Source: AP-15 sp963755435 (GTDB taxonomy: Bacteria > Pseudomonadota > Alphaproteobacteria > ATCC43930 > CGMCC-115725). Taken from it: 64,000 nucleotides of DNA. A program made the position numbers and the translations under genes. The notes beneath the pieces are model-generated. The model searched no databases and was not told the origin of the DNA. It saw only the letters and a program-made list of their open reading frames with translations. This document shows, piece after piece, positions 34,665 through 42,925 of the stretch. The stretch covers positions 434,001 to 498,000 of the forward strand of contig CAVWJX010000003.1 in NCBI GenBank assembly GCA_963755435.1, given 5' to 3'. The number at the start of each line of letters is the position of its first letter. The stretch's first letter is position 1.

Positions 34665-34772
34665 GTTTGCGGGTTTCCTTCCTGTGCCTCGCCCAGCCGC
34701 TCGCTCGTGCGCGACGGATCTCGACCGGTCTTCACCAGGCGGCCATCTTCTGCCGCGAACCGCCGCCGTTCG

Positions 34773-35942
34773 CTAGCGCGGCACCGCGACCGGGATCTTG
34801 TACAGCTTGACCGCGTTGTCGAAGACCAGTCGATCGAGAGCCGCCTTTCCGAGCGCCGCCTGGGCCGGCGCGTGGCCCATCGCCTTCGAGTCCGGCCAGG
34901 GGCTGTCGAGCCCCGGAAAGTCGCTGGCCCACAGGAAATTGTCGAGGCCGATCTCGGGCACCCGGCGAAACCCGCCCTCCTCTTCGACCTCGAAGGTGAA
35001 GAACACCTGGCGCCGAACGAACTCGCTCGGCATGGCGGAAAGCGCAATGTCGGGCGCGAAGACGCGGGTCGGACCACCGAAATCCCATTCGCGATCAAAG
35101 CGCCAGAACAGGAACGGGACCCACCCGACCCCGGCCTCTTCGAGCACGAAGCGCACCGCGGGGTAGCGATCGCAGATGCCCGAGAAGACGACAGCGCTCA
35201 TCAGTTCGGCCATCGCCCCCATCGGGAAATTGGCGACTCGCATCAACGACTGGTTGCGCGGCTCGAGGCCGGCGACCCCGACCCCGATCTGGCGCGACCC
35301 GCCGCTCGGGTTGGCGTGCAGGTTAACTGGCAAACCGGTCTCCGCGGCCGCCGCCCAGACCGGCTCCCAGATCTGGTGCAGCACCGGCTCGGGAGCGTTC
35401 GCCCAGTCAAAGATGACCCCGGTCGGCAGGCCGAATTCTGCAACCCGCAGCAACTCGGCGACGGCCTCGTCGGGCGATTGGCAGGGCAGGGGAAGCAGCA
35501 TGATGAACCGGCCGTTTAACTCGTCGTATAGTTCGCGCGCCCAGTCGTTGACCGCGCGAACGCAGGCGGCGCGCAGCTCCGGGCTGTTGATCGCGGAGAT
35601 CTGCTCATAGGGACCGTTGACGAGCTCGGCGTCGACCCCGTCGCGGTCCATGTCTTCGCAGCGGTACTTGGCATTTGCCGCGCGAAATACACCGGGCTCG
35701 GGCTCTTCGGCGAGCCCCGCGCGGGTGTAACAGTTGACCGGACCGCGGCCAACGCCGGCCCAGCCGACCCCGCTCCACGGCCGGCCTTCCACCACCCACC
35801 GTCGGATGCCGTCCGGCCCCGCCACCACCCGCGGCGCGTCGTCCTGGAGCTTTCTTGGCAGCCGCTTCGTCCAGAGATCGAAGGGCAGGTGCATCAGCCG
35901 GCAATGCCCGTCGGCGGACACCACGCCGAACCTTTTCTCCAT
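34773..35942 (-). CDS. amidohydrolase-2 family protein (ACMSD-like)
   Basis: A 389-residue TIM-barrel amidohydrolase of the group including ACMS decarboxylase and gamma-resorcylate decarboxylase. The metal motif near the start reads SADGH (Asp-Gly-His instead of the usual DxH spacing). LPVNLHANPSGG supplies the later His and WASDFPGLDS the metal-binding Asp. Members decarboxylate or hydrolyse aromatic ring products. It lies between the lyase and the amidase on the same strand with 100-base gaps. Confidence 0.87.
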   Translation of the reverse strand: MEKRFGVVSADGHCRLMHLPFDLWTKRLPRKLQDDAPRVVAGPDGIRRWVVEGRPWSGVGWAGVGRGPVNCYTRAGLAEEPEPGVFRAANAKYRCEDMDRDGVDAELVNGPYEQISAINSPELRAACVRAVNDWARELYDELNGRFIMLLPLPCQSPDEAVAELLRVAEFGLPTGVIFDWANAPEPVLHQIWEPVWAAAAETGLPVNLHANPSGGSRQIGVGVAGLEPRNQSLMRVANFPMGAMAELMSAVVFSGICDRYPAVRFVLEEAGVGWVPFLFWRFDREWDFGGPTRVFAPDIALSAMPSEFVRRQVFFTFEVEEEGGFRRVPEIGLDNFLWASDFPGLDSPWPDSKAMGHAPAQAALGKAALDRLVFDNAVKLYKIPVAVPR

Positions 35943-36054
35943 GGCGCATCTCCCGTTTGGCGGGTCGAGGTTTAGATCGCCTCACCCAAACGCGGCGATG
36001 ATAGCCGGTAATCTATGTCGAGTTCAGCAGATTGGATGGCATCGGGGGTTTCGA

Positions 36055-37467
36055 TCAAGCCCCGACCAGCGCCGGCCGCTTGTTGCGGAAATCCGTCGCC
36101 TTTTCGAACGCGTCGGCGATGCGCAGGACCATTGCCTCCCGGAACGGCTTGCCGACCAATTGGATGGCCACCGGCAGGCCGCCCATGCCACAGCCCGAGC
36201 ACACCGAAATCGCCGGGTAGCCGGCGACATTGAACGGCATGGTAAAGCTCGGCAATTCGAACACGTCCCATTTTGGCATAGCGTCGATCTTCGGCGCTTC
36301 GCTCGGCTGGGCCGCGGTCAATACTGCGTCGAGCCCCCGCATCGCCTGCTGCAACTCGGCCCGCAATTCGCGCCGCCGCCTGACCGCTTGCAGATAATCG
36401 ACGCCAGACACCAGGGCGCCGAGCATCAGCCGGCTGCGCACCCGCTCGCCGAAATCGCCGAGCCTGGTGCGCGCCCATTCCTCATAGGCGGCGGCGCGCT
36501 CGACGATCGAAATCAGCGAGCCGCAGGCCATCCAGTCCTGCAGCGGCGACAGCTGCACTTCGCGGATCTCGGCGCCGAGATCGCGAAACGTCGCCACGGC
36601 ATCGTCGATGCCGCGCCGGGTGCCGGCGCTGACCCGGTAGTCGCTCTCGTGGAAATGGTGGATCACACCGATCTTCAAACCCTTAATCCCGGTCCCGAGC
36701 GTGGCGGCGTAGTCGGGCACCGGACGCGCGGCGCTGGCCGGATCGCGCGGGTCGTGCCCGGCCAAGGCCTGCAGCATCAGCGCGCAATCTTCGGCAGTCC
36801 AGGCCATCGGGCCGATATGGTCCAGAGTGAACGCGGCGGGGGCGACGCCGGCGCGGCTGACGAGGCCATAGGTCGGCTTGATGCCGGCGATGCCGCACAA
36901 TGCCGCCGGACCGCGGATCGAGCCGCCGGTGTCGGTGCCGATGCCGCCGAGGATCATTCCGGCGGCGACCCCGGCGCCGGTGCCGCTGCTGCTGCCCGCG
37001 GTGAAATGGTCGGGGTTCCACGGGTTGCGCGCCGGCGGCGCCGGCAGGTCGAATGACGGGCCGCCATCGGCGAATTCGTGGGTCGTGGTCTTGCCGATCA
37101 GGACGGTGCCGGCGGCGGCGAGCCGTTCGGCACAGGCGGCATCCGCGTCGGGGATGTTGCCGGCCAGGATCTTCGACTGGCAGGTGGTCGGGATCCCCTT
37201 GGTGTCGACAATGTCCTTCAAGCCGATCGGTATGCCATGCAACGGCCCCTTCGGGCCATCGGCCATGATCGCCCGCTCGGCAGCGCGCGCCTCGGCCAGC
37301 GCGCGCTCTTGCGTCAAATGGATGAAGGCGTGCAGCTGGTTGTTCAAAGCGTGCACGCGGTCGAGGCAGGCGCGGGTCAATTCGACCGGCGACAGGCGCT
37401 TCGCCGCGATCAGCCGCGCGGCCTCGGCGATTGTCGGGATCGGATCGGACATTGCCGGCCCGGTCAT
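36055..37467 (-). CDS. amidase-signature hydrolase (AtzE/GatA-like)
   Basis: A 470-residue amidase-signature enzyme. The Ser-cisSer-Lys triad is visible: Lys84 in IGLKD, cis-Ser near 160 in AGSSSGTG and the nucleophile Ser183 in DTGGSIRGPA. It is preceded, with an ATGA overlap, by a 65-residue AtzG/GatC-like protein. In the known AtzE-AtzG pair the small partner is needed for a stable, active amidase, so this enzyme is probably a two-subunit hydrolase of amide- or biuret-type compounds. Which substrate it uses is not readable. Confidence 0.92.
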   Translation of the reverse strand: MTGPAMSDPIPTIAEAARLIAAKRLSPVELTRACLDRVHALNNQLHAFIHLTQERALAEARAAERAIMADGPKGPLHGIPIGLKDIVDTKGIPTTCQSKILAGNIPDADAACAERLAAAGTVLIGKTTTHEFADGGPSFDLPAPPARNPWNPDHFTAGSSSGTGAGVAAGMILGGIGTDTGGSIRGPAALCGIAGIKPTYGLVSRAGVAPAAFTLDHIGPMAWTAEDCALMLQALAGHDPRDPASAARPVPDYAATLGTGIKGLKIGVIHHFHESDYRVSAGTRRGIDDAVATFRDLGAEIREVQLSPLQDWMACGSLISIVERAAAYEEWARTRLGDFGERVRSRLMLGALVSGVDYLQAVRRRRELRAELQQAMRGLDAVLTAAQPSEAPKIDAMPKWDVFELPSFTMPFNVAGYPAISVCSGCGMGGLPVAIQLVGKPFREAMVLRIADAFEKATDFRNKRPALVGA

Positions 37468-37661
37468 TGGAGATCTTCCTCGGCAAAGCCATAGGTCAAA
37501 GCCGGCTCCGCCATGTGCCCGCGCGGCTTGCGTACCCGGGCCGCCATTGCCGCGATGCCGGCATAGACACCCTTCAGCTCGGCCTTTTGCGCCTCGGTAA
37601 GACTGAGCCCGGCGCGGGTCAGCAGAAAGTCGAGAGCCTCGTCCGAGATTTCCGATGGCAT
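37464..37661 (-). CDS. AtzG/GatC-like small amidase partner
   Basis: A 65-residue protein (ALDFLLTRAGLSLTEAQKAEL...YAGIAAMAARVRK, ending AEPALTYGFAEEDLQ) of the DUF4089/AtzG type. It is distantly related to GatC, which wraps around the amidase subunit. The stop overlaps the amidase start as ATGA, so the two are translated together. The same domain is fused to the C terminus of the amidase at 63130 (LKLSERQF...PYVEAM...EEPANIFQF), which supports the partnership. Confidence 0.8.
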   Translation of the reverse strand: MPSEISDEALDFLLTRAGLSLTEAQKAELKGVYAGIAAMAARVRKPRGHMAEPALTYGFAEEDLQ

Positions 37662-38100
37662 GGTGAATTCTCCGGTGCGGGCGTCAACGCGGTTGCAACT
37701 TGCCGCCGTAACGGCCCGGCAAGAACTGGACCAGCCGGGTGCCGGCGCAGGGTTCCAGGATAACAGCATGCGCGACACGGCGGAAGACGCTGCCGGCTGT
37801 CCCAGCCGCCGCAAAGGGCAACCATCGGGATATGCGATAACCAGAACGAAGCCACGGCTTCCGCCTCCGGCCACAGCCGCGGGCGTGATCGAGCTGTTGC
37901 CGGATGCCCGAGCCGGCGGATCTGAGATCGAAGCCGCCTCCTCCCTGATCCGCTCGGGTCGCCTCGGCCGGCGCGCTTCGGTCGTGAAACGCCTTGCCCT
38001 CGGCAGTGCCGTGTCGGCCGGCCCGATCTCCTTCAACGTCACCCTTCAGTCGGGTGCCGCTCGGAAGCAGCCGGGGCTCGGGATAGGATATTATCGCGCT
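37662..38100. other. intergenic, no gene recognised
   Basis: About 440 bases upstream of the AtzG-amidase pair. The plus strand stays open but its translation is unlike any family I know. The minus frame is Cys/Trp/Arg-rich noise. It presumably contains the promoter of the amidase operon. Confidence 0.35.
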
Positions 38101-38292
38101 TTATTGCGCTGGTTGGCCGAGACAATGGCCGGGGACCCATTTGCCGTTCGCGTAATCGGCTGGAACCCACGGCACTCCCGCTGGGCATACCTGCGCCACA
38201 GCCGGGGTCGGCGCGCACCCCGTCATAGTGGCAGTCGACGCGGCCCCCATCACCACGCAGGCCAACATCGTGGCGGCAACACGCAGGTCCAT
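38101..38292 (-). CDS. small lipoprotein with WVPGHC motif
   Basis: A 63-residue protein starting at ATG 38292 after a strong GAGGAGAAGGGAC site. The signal MDLRVAATMLACVVMGAASTATMTGC ends at a lipobox-like TGC. The short mature part contains WVPADYANGKWVPGHC, resembling the Y-x-WVPGHW motif of many small surface proteins in proteobacteria. Function unknown. Confidence 0.6.
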   Translation of the reverse strand: MDLRVAATMLACVVMGAASTATMTGCAPTPAVAQVCPAGVPWVPADYANGKWVPGHCLGQPAQ

Positions 38293-38326
38293 GTCCCTTC
38301 TCCTCATACCGCTTTAGCCGGGTTCG

Positions 38327-38520
38327 TCCGGTGGTCTGTCAGCCGATGATCGCGGTCGCACTCGACTGCTACCCAAAGGTGTTGCCGGCAACGAGCCGAC
38401 GACGGCGCTCGATGTTACCAGACAGATCCAGATCCTGCTGCTGCGCGAATTGCAGCGCGAGCTCGGCATGGCGGTCGTCCTCGTCACCCGCGATGTCGGC
38501 GCCGCGGTCGAGTGGCCAGC
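38327..38520 (+). pseudogene. remnant of an oligopeptide ABC-transporter ATPase (OppD/DppD-like)
   Basis: Frameshifted pieces of one ABC ATPase are readable. SGG of the signature is at 38327. QPMIAVALDCYPKVLPA follows (cf. RVMIAMALxxxPxLLIA). After a further shift comes NEPTTALDVTRQIQILLLRE, then LQRELGMAVVLVTRDVGAAVEW (Walker B, D-loop and switch region; Walker-B Asp read as Asn and switch His as Arg). No Walker A or C terminus is present. Confidence 0.8.
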
Positions 38521-38683
38521 AACCAGGCCTCCACAAGCTCCTCCTGACGCGCTGGATTTACGCGCGAACACTGAACCAGTGGAGATCGCCGCGCCCGCTG
38601 CGGCCTGCCTTCGGGAGCGCTCAGCAGCACGGCAACAGCAGCGAACAAATAGTGCTGCCCGATGGATCGAGATAATCTTTCCT

Positions 38684-39133
38684 TCACGCAGACTGGGCCG
38701 GGAGGTGTGCGCGGACCCAGCGCACGATTCCTTCGGCGTCCATCGACCCCGCGGCCTGGCCGAGCACCCGGCCTTTGTGCATCAGGAACATTGCCGGAAT
38801 CCCGCGCACGTTGAGCCGGGCGCAGGTACCGGGCGCGGTGTCGGCGTTGAGTTTCAGCAGGCGGACACCTGGCTCCAGTGCCGCCGCCGCGCGCGCGAAT
38901 TGCGGCGCCATCGCCCGGCATGGGCCGCACCACGGCGCCCAGATGTCGACCAGTACCGGAATGTCGTCTTCCGCTACGTGGCGCTGCAAGCCGGCCTCAT
39001 CGACCTCGGCCGGGTGCCCTTCGAACAGCGGGCGGCGGCATTTACCGCAGCGCGCTGCCGCAGCGGGCCGGTTGGGTGGCACGCGGTTGATCGTAGCGCA
39101 GTGCGGACAAACCATGTGAAGATTATCGGTCAC
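38684..39133 (-). CDS. trxC: thioredoxin 2
   Basis: A 149-residue TrxC. The N-terminal zinc-binding module has two CxxC pairs (CPHC at 9-12 and CGKC). The thioredoxin fold follows with active site WAPWCGPCRAMAPQF and the cis-Pro loop RGIPAMFL. TrxC is a cytoplasmic, oxidative-stress-linked disulfide reductase. The ATG overlaps the end of a truncated flavoprotein frame by 11 bases, a by-product of the deletion there. Confidence 0.95.
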   Translation of the reverse strand: MTDNLHMVCPHCATINRVPPNRPAAAARCGKCRRPLFEGHPAEVDEAGLQRHVAEDDIPVLVDIWAPWCGPCRAMAPQFARAAAALEPGVRLLKLNADTAPGTCARLNVRGIPAMFLMHKGRVLGQAAGSMDAEGIVRWVRAHLPAQSA

Positions 39134-39368
39134 GGCAAATCCTCACCCTTCCGATTGCCGCCTGTCGCGGCTTGCCTGGAGCAGGAGACCAGGTGCCCGT
39201 ATTTGCCGGAGCGGTGGCGCCGCTGGTGCCGACATAACCCTTGTCGACGAGGATGACGTTGGCGCCGGCCTCGGCAGCGGCAATTGCCGCCCAGGTCGCC
39301 GCCGGCCCGCCGCCGATCACCAGCACATCAGCCGTCAGGTCCAGTGCTTCTTCGCGGCGCTGTCGCAT
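39123..39368 (-). pseudogene. truncated N terminus of an FAD-dependent oxidoreductase
   Basis: The frame begins with ADVLVIGGGPAATWAAIAAAEAGANVILVDKGYVGTSGAT, a complete FAD dinucleotide-binding fold of the succinate dehydrogenase/AprA flavoprotein type. It then stops after 81 residues where some 400-500 more are expected. The 3' end runs into the start of trxC, so a deletion has removed the remainder. Confidence 0.75.
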
Positions 39369-39599
39369 CTTCCGTCTTCGATACCGGATGTTTGGCGAAC
39401 TTAACGCTTAGACTAGCAGCATCCTTGATGAGCGTATCAACCGCAAACTAGGCGGTAGTGCATGGCAGCCATCAACCAAGCGCGGAATTCCGGTCAAGCA
39501 GCTTGTCGCCGAGCGAGCGGGGATCGAAAGGGTGCGCCTGCAGCGCTATTTGAGAAACCGGTCATCAAAAAACCGGGTCATCAAGAGCGCTCCGCCCGG

Positions 39600-40895
39600 T
39601 CAGTGCACGGTGGCGACCCCGATGACGGGAACGCCGGAAGCGCCTTGCCTCCTCATACCGAGCAGGCGGCGCGCTTCCTCCAGGCGATCGGCCTCGATGT
39701 AGGCCCGCAACAAGGTGAACTCGATCAGATCGTGCTGCGCGCGGCTGCCGCCGATGCGTTCGTCTTGCCCCGCGAGCGGGGAGAGCGCTTCGATCGCACC
39801 GGAAAAATCGCCGCATTCAAACGCCACGAAGCCGCGTGCCAGCGCCGGAAGGTAAGAGCCGGACGGGTAACGGCCCTCGTGCGCCAGCTCTTCTATCTGC
39901 TGCGCGCGGGCAGTGTTATCGCCGATGACCGCCTGTGCCAAGATCACATGCAGATCGGCGAGCCCGCTGCCCGGCCGCGGCAGTGCACTGTTCGCATAGT
40001 CGTACAGCGCGCGCCATGCCGCGGCGTCGCGCGGCTGGCCGGCGAGTTCGGAGCGCCATAAAAACGCCGCCCCGTCGGAGATCTTCTGTTGCGCCCCACC
40101 GCTGTGCCGGTCGAGCGCGAGGGCATCCTGATACAGCCGCAGCGCCTCGGCCCAGTTGCCGGCCTGGATTTCGCACAGCGACAGGTGCCAGCTCAAATGG
40201 CCATAGAAAAAGCCGTCGCGCGGATAGCTGGCGAGCCACGAGGACAGGAAGGTCCTAGCGTCGTCCAGCGCGCCGCTCTCGTAACAAACATGAGCGAAGC
40301 CGTGCGCACCGTGCGCGTTGTGCGGGTTTGTCGCCAGGGATTGCTCGATCTTGGCTCGGGCCGCCTCGAGCCGCCCGTCCTCGGAAAGCGCCATCGCGTG
40401 ATATGAGGTGAACCAGAAATCGTCGCCGTAGTGCGGCGCCAGGCTGTCCATCAGCGCCGCGATCTGGTGCTTTTGTCCGACGCGGCCGGAGCCGCCGATC
40501 AGACCGTTCGGGTTCACGGCGCTGGAGACGACGAGCGCGTCGCGTGGCCATGCCGTCAGATGCGCATACATGGCGTCGATCGCGGCGTCGGTCCGGCCGG
40601 CAAGCACCAGGTCGAAGAACGCGATGTGGCTGGCCTCGCGCTCCCCTAGACCGGTGGCCCCGTCCTTGGCTGCCGCCAGCGTCGTTTGCGCCGCCGCGAT
40701 GTTGCCTTCCCGCAGCAGCACCTGGGCCTGGCCGGCCCGAGCCAGCGCGAAACCGGGGTCGGCGGCTATGGCGCGGTCATAGGCCCTGCCCGCGCCGGGG
40801 TAGAAGGTCAGCGCCAGATCGGTGGCCTCGATATAAGCGTCCCGCGCGGCGGCGGACGCGGTGGACAAGGCGAGCCCGTATCGATCTGTCCGCAT
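39600..40895 (-). CDS. TTC38-like tetratricopeptide protein
   Basis: A 431-residue soluble all-helical protein with several TPR-like pairs (AYDRAIAADPGFALARAGQAQVLLREGN, ARAKIEQSLATNPHNAHGAHGFAHVCYESG, GFFYGHLSWHLSLCEIQAGNWAEALRLY). The arrangement and the HGFAHVxYE and HLSWHxxL motifs match the TTC38 family found from bacteria to animals, which has no established biochemical role. ATG 40895 is chosen because the frame above it is derived from an amidohydrolase remnant. Confidence 0.85.
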   Translation of the reverse strand: MRTDRYGLALSTASAAARDAYIEATDLALTFYPGAGRAYDRAIAADPGFALARAGQAQVLLREGNIAAAQTTLAAAKDGATGLGEREASHIAFFDLVLAGRTDAAIDAMYAHLTAWPRDALVVSSAVNPNGLIGGSGRVGQKHQIAALMDSLAPHYGDDFWFTSYHAMALSEDGRLEAARAKIEQSLATNPHNAHGAHGFAHVCYESGALDDARTFLSSWLASYPRDGFFYGHLSWHLSLCEIQAGNWAEALRLYQDALALDRHSGGAQQKISDGAAFLWRSELAGQPRDAAAWRALYDYANSALPRPGSGLADLHVILAQAVIGDNTARAQQIEELAHEGRYPSGSYLPALARGFVAFECGDFSGAIEALSPLAGQDERIGGSRAQHDLIEFTLLRAYIEADRLEEARRLLGMRRQGASGVPVIGVATVH

Positions 40896-40940
40896 AGATA
40901 TTTCCTTTCTTCGGCGACCAACCACCGGCCCTCGCCGTGG

Positions 40941-41054
40941 TGCCGCCCATAGCATGGCCCGCTTCGCATCGCTCAGGCGATCAGTGTTGCTGAGGCGCTC
41001 GACGGTCCGTTCGTAGTTGACGACGGCGAGGGTGCGGGTCCAGTCGGTACCCCA
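40941..41054 (-). pseudogene. C-terminal fragment of an amidohydrolase
   Basis: The minus strand reads WGTDWTRTLAVVNYERTVER, then LSNTDRLSDAKRAMLWAA. This matches the end of amidohydrolase-2 family enzymes (metal-binding WGTDW, then RLSDxxRxxL). Stops lie immediately upstream (41055-41070) and the frame continues into the spacer before the TPR gene. The rest of the gap, 41055-41353, shows no gene. Confidence 0.7.
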
Positions 41055-41353
41055 CTAGTTTGGCTATCAGAGCCGCCTCGTGTCTAGCGGGAATGCCGCG
41101 GCGGCCGGGCTCGGCAGCTGAAAAGCCGTGGACCCGCGTGGCGCCGGAAGGCCGTTTCCTGCCGGCCAAATCCCGTCGCCTGGTGCGGCGGGCCTGTGGC
41201 ACATGGCCGGGTCTGTCCAACTCAACTGTCACGCCCACGACGTTTTCCGACTTGAGGCAAATCGCGCGACGCGGTGTCCCGCGTCATGACCTGCGTCAAT
41301 GCCGACGGCGTCGGCGTTGCTAGAGTTGCGGCATGCGATGCGTACGTCCTTCG

Positions 41354-41560
41354 TCACGAAAATGCCGCGCCCGGCCGCAGGCCGAGCCGCTTGAAGACGA
41401 TTGCCACCGGGCAGGACCCGGTGAACGCGGCCTGCAGCATGTTGGCGGCGCCGGCAAACGCGGTCAGCAGCCCCCGTCAGCGGCTATGCAGCTGGCTCAG
41501 TGTCAGGCTCGTCAGGATCATCAGCCGGACGAAGGCCAAAACAGTGCGATCGCTCGACAT
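41354..41560 (-). pseudogene. DUF2892 (YgaP-type) membrane protein with an in-frame TGA
   Basis: The frame starts MSSDRTVLAFVRLMILTSLTL and meets TGA at codon 28 (41477-41479). It continues in the same frame as GLLTAFAGAANMLQAAFTGSC and PVAIVFKRLGLRPG to a stop at 41354-41356. Without the stop it is a normal 67-residue two-span DUF2892 protein. These are often encoded beside BigR/YgaV-type ArsR regulators, as here. A nonsense mutation is the simplest reading; I see no hairpin suggesting recoding. Confidence 0.78.
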
Positions 41561-41575
41561 TGGCCTCTTCCCTCC

Positions 41576-41887
41576 TCACTCTCCGTCTTGGGGCGGCCGG
41601 CAAAAGCGCTCGTAAAGCGCGTCGATAACCGGGGCGATGCCGGGATCCCCGAGCGAGTAGTAGATCGTCTGCGAGACGCGCCGGGTCTTTACGAGCCCGC
41701 CGGCGCGCAGCCGCGCCAGATGCTGCGACAGGGCCGATTGGCTCAGCGCCACGACCGTCGCCAGTTCACCGACCGACCGCTCGCCACGCAGCAGCTCGCA
41801 CAAGATCAGGAGACGGCAGGGGTTGGCGATCGCCTTCAGGAATCCGGCCGCGACATCGGCCTGCCTATGCATCGCTTCTATATTCAC
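41576..41887 (-). CDS. ArsR-family repressor, BigR/SqrR/YgaV-like
   Basis: A 103-residue winged-helix regulator with a GTG start. HTH residues (SVGELATVVALSQSALSQHLARL) and the wing (LVKTRRVSQTIYYSL) are canonical. Cys30 in RLLILCELL and Cys96 in LYERFC sit where BigR and SqrR carry the cysteine pair that forms a tetrasulfide or disulfide upon reactive sulfur stress; Cys24 is additional. It probably represses the divergent efflux operon and the DUF2892 gene. Confidence 0.88.
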   Translation of the reverse strand: MNIEAMHRQADVAAGFLKAIANPCRLLILCELLRGERSVGELATVVALSQSALSQHLARLRAGGLVKTRRVSQTIYYSLGDPGIAPVIDALYERFCRPPQDGE

Positions 41888-41950
41888 GCTTGCTAAATTA
41901 GAATGTCATATTAAATGCGTCAAGACCCTCTCTGTCGGAGGTCTGCGAAG
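41888..41950. promoter_or_regulatory. shared operator/promoter of the ArsR and RND genes
   Basis: This short divergent gap is strikingly AT-rich, with TTGCTAAATTAGAATGTCAT and ATTAAATGCG around 41890-41922, in contrast to the GC-rich flanks. BigR-type operators are AT-rich imperfect dyads. An imperfect dyad ATTAGAATGT/CATATTAAAT is visible. GGAGG lies 11 bases before the GTG of the adaptor gene. Confidence 0.5.
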
Positions 41951-42925
41951 GTGAGCCGCATTCCGATTGCTGCCTTGCTGTTGCTGCTGGGGGCCGTTCC
42001 GGCGCTGGCGCAGCAAGACGCCGTGGTAGCGCTGAAAACGGTCGATGATCTGAAGCCGGTTATCGCGACGGTCGAGCCGGTGCACGAACTAACTGCGCGC
42101 AGCCGCATCGCCGGGACGGTCACAAAACTGACCGTCAAGGAGGGCGACGAGGTCAAGGCCGAACAACAGGTCGCCGCCGTTGTCGATCCGAAACTGTTGT
42201 TGCAGATGCAGGCGCTGCAATCGCGCATCCAGGCGCAGCAGGCCGAACGCGACCAGGCGCAAATCGACCTGGCCCGCACGCTGGAACTGCGCCGCGGCGG
42301 CTTTGCCTCGCAGCAGCAGCTCGATCAAGCCAAGACGCGGCTCGATGTTGCCCAGCGCACGTTTCAGGCATTGCAGGGTGACCGGCAGGTTATCGAGCAG
42401 CAATCGGCCGAGGGCGCGGTGCTGGCGCCGGGCGCCGGGCGGGTGCTGACCGTGCCGGTGTCGGAGGGCAGCGTCGTACTGGCCGGCGAGACGATCGCGA
42501 CGATCGCCGCCAAGGATTATATCCTGCGCCTCGATCTGCCCGAGCGGCATGCGCGTTTTATCAAGCGTGGCGACACGATCCTCGTCGGTCCGCGCGGCCT
42601 CAGCACCGCAGCCGCCGAGGCGCCGAGGCGCCGAGGCGAGGTTGTGCTGGTCTACCCGGAGATCCACAACGGGCGGGTCGTTGCCGATGTCCAGGTCGAG
42701 GGTCTCGGCGATTATTTCGTCGGTGAGCGCACGCTGGTCTATGTCGCGACCGGCCACCGCGCTGCGCTCGTCATTCCCGCGGGCTTTGTCTATCGCCGCT
42801 TTGGGGTCAGCTATGTACGGCTGAAAAACGGCACCGAAATCGTCGTTGAGCCCGGCATGCCGCTCGATGACGGGATCGAAATCCTCGCCGGGCTGCACGC
42901 CGGAGACGTGGTGGCGAAGCCATGA
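41951..42925 (+). CDS. RND efflux periplasmic adaptor (membrane fusion protein)
   Basis: A 324-residue HlyD/AcrA-type adaptor. A signal peptide (SRIPIAALLLLLGAVPALA) is followed by a lipoyl half (AGTVTKLTVKEGDEVKAEQQVA), a helical hairpin (LLLQMQALQSRIQAQQAERDQAQIDLARTLELRRGGFASQQQLDQAK), the second lipoyl half, and beta-barrel and membrane-proximal domains. The start is GTG 41951 with GGAGG upstream. It overlaps the permease gene by ATGA. It bridges the inner-membrane pump to an outer-membrane channel not encoded here. Confidence 0.92.
   Translation: MSRIPIAALLLLLGAVPALAQQDAVVALKTVDDLKPVIATVEPVHELTARSRIAGTVTKLTVKEGDEVKAEQQVAAVVDPKLLLQMQALQSRIQAQQAERDQAQIDLARTLELRRGGFASQQQLDQAKTRLDVAQRTFQALQGDRQVIEQQSAEGAVLAPGAGRVLTVPVSEGSVVLAGETIATIAAKDYILRLDLPERHARFIKRGDTILVGPRGLSTAAAEAPRRRGEVVLVYPEIHNGRVVADVQVEGLGDYFVGERTLVYVATGHRAALVIPAGFVYRRFGVSYVRLKNGTEIVVEPGMPLDDGIEILAGLHAGDVVAKP

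Noticed and set aside
33285..37661. A complete protocatechuate or cyanuric acid degradation pathway
   Set aside because: Only a PcaB-like lyase, an amidohydrolase and an amidase pair are present; no pcaCDGH, atzD or atzF relatives are seen, so no pathway is claimed.
41477..41479. In-frame TGA of the DUF2892 gene as a second selenocysteine codon
   Set aside because: DUF2892 proteins have no Sec or Cys at this position and no hairpin is evident after the TGA; a nonsense mutation is simpler.
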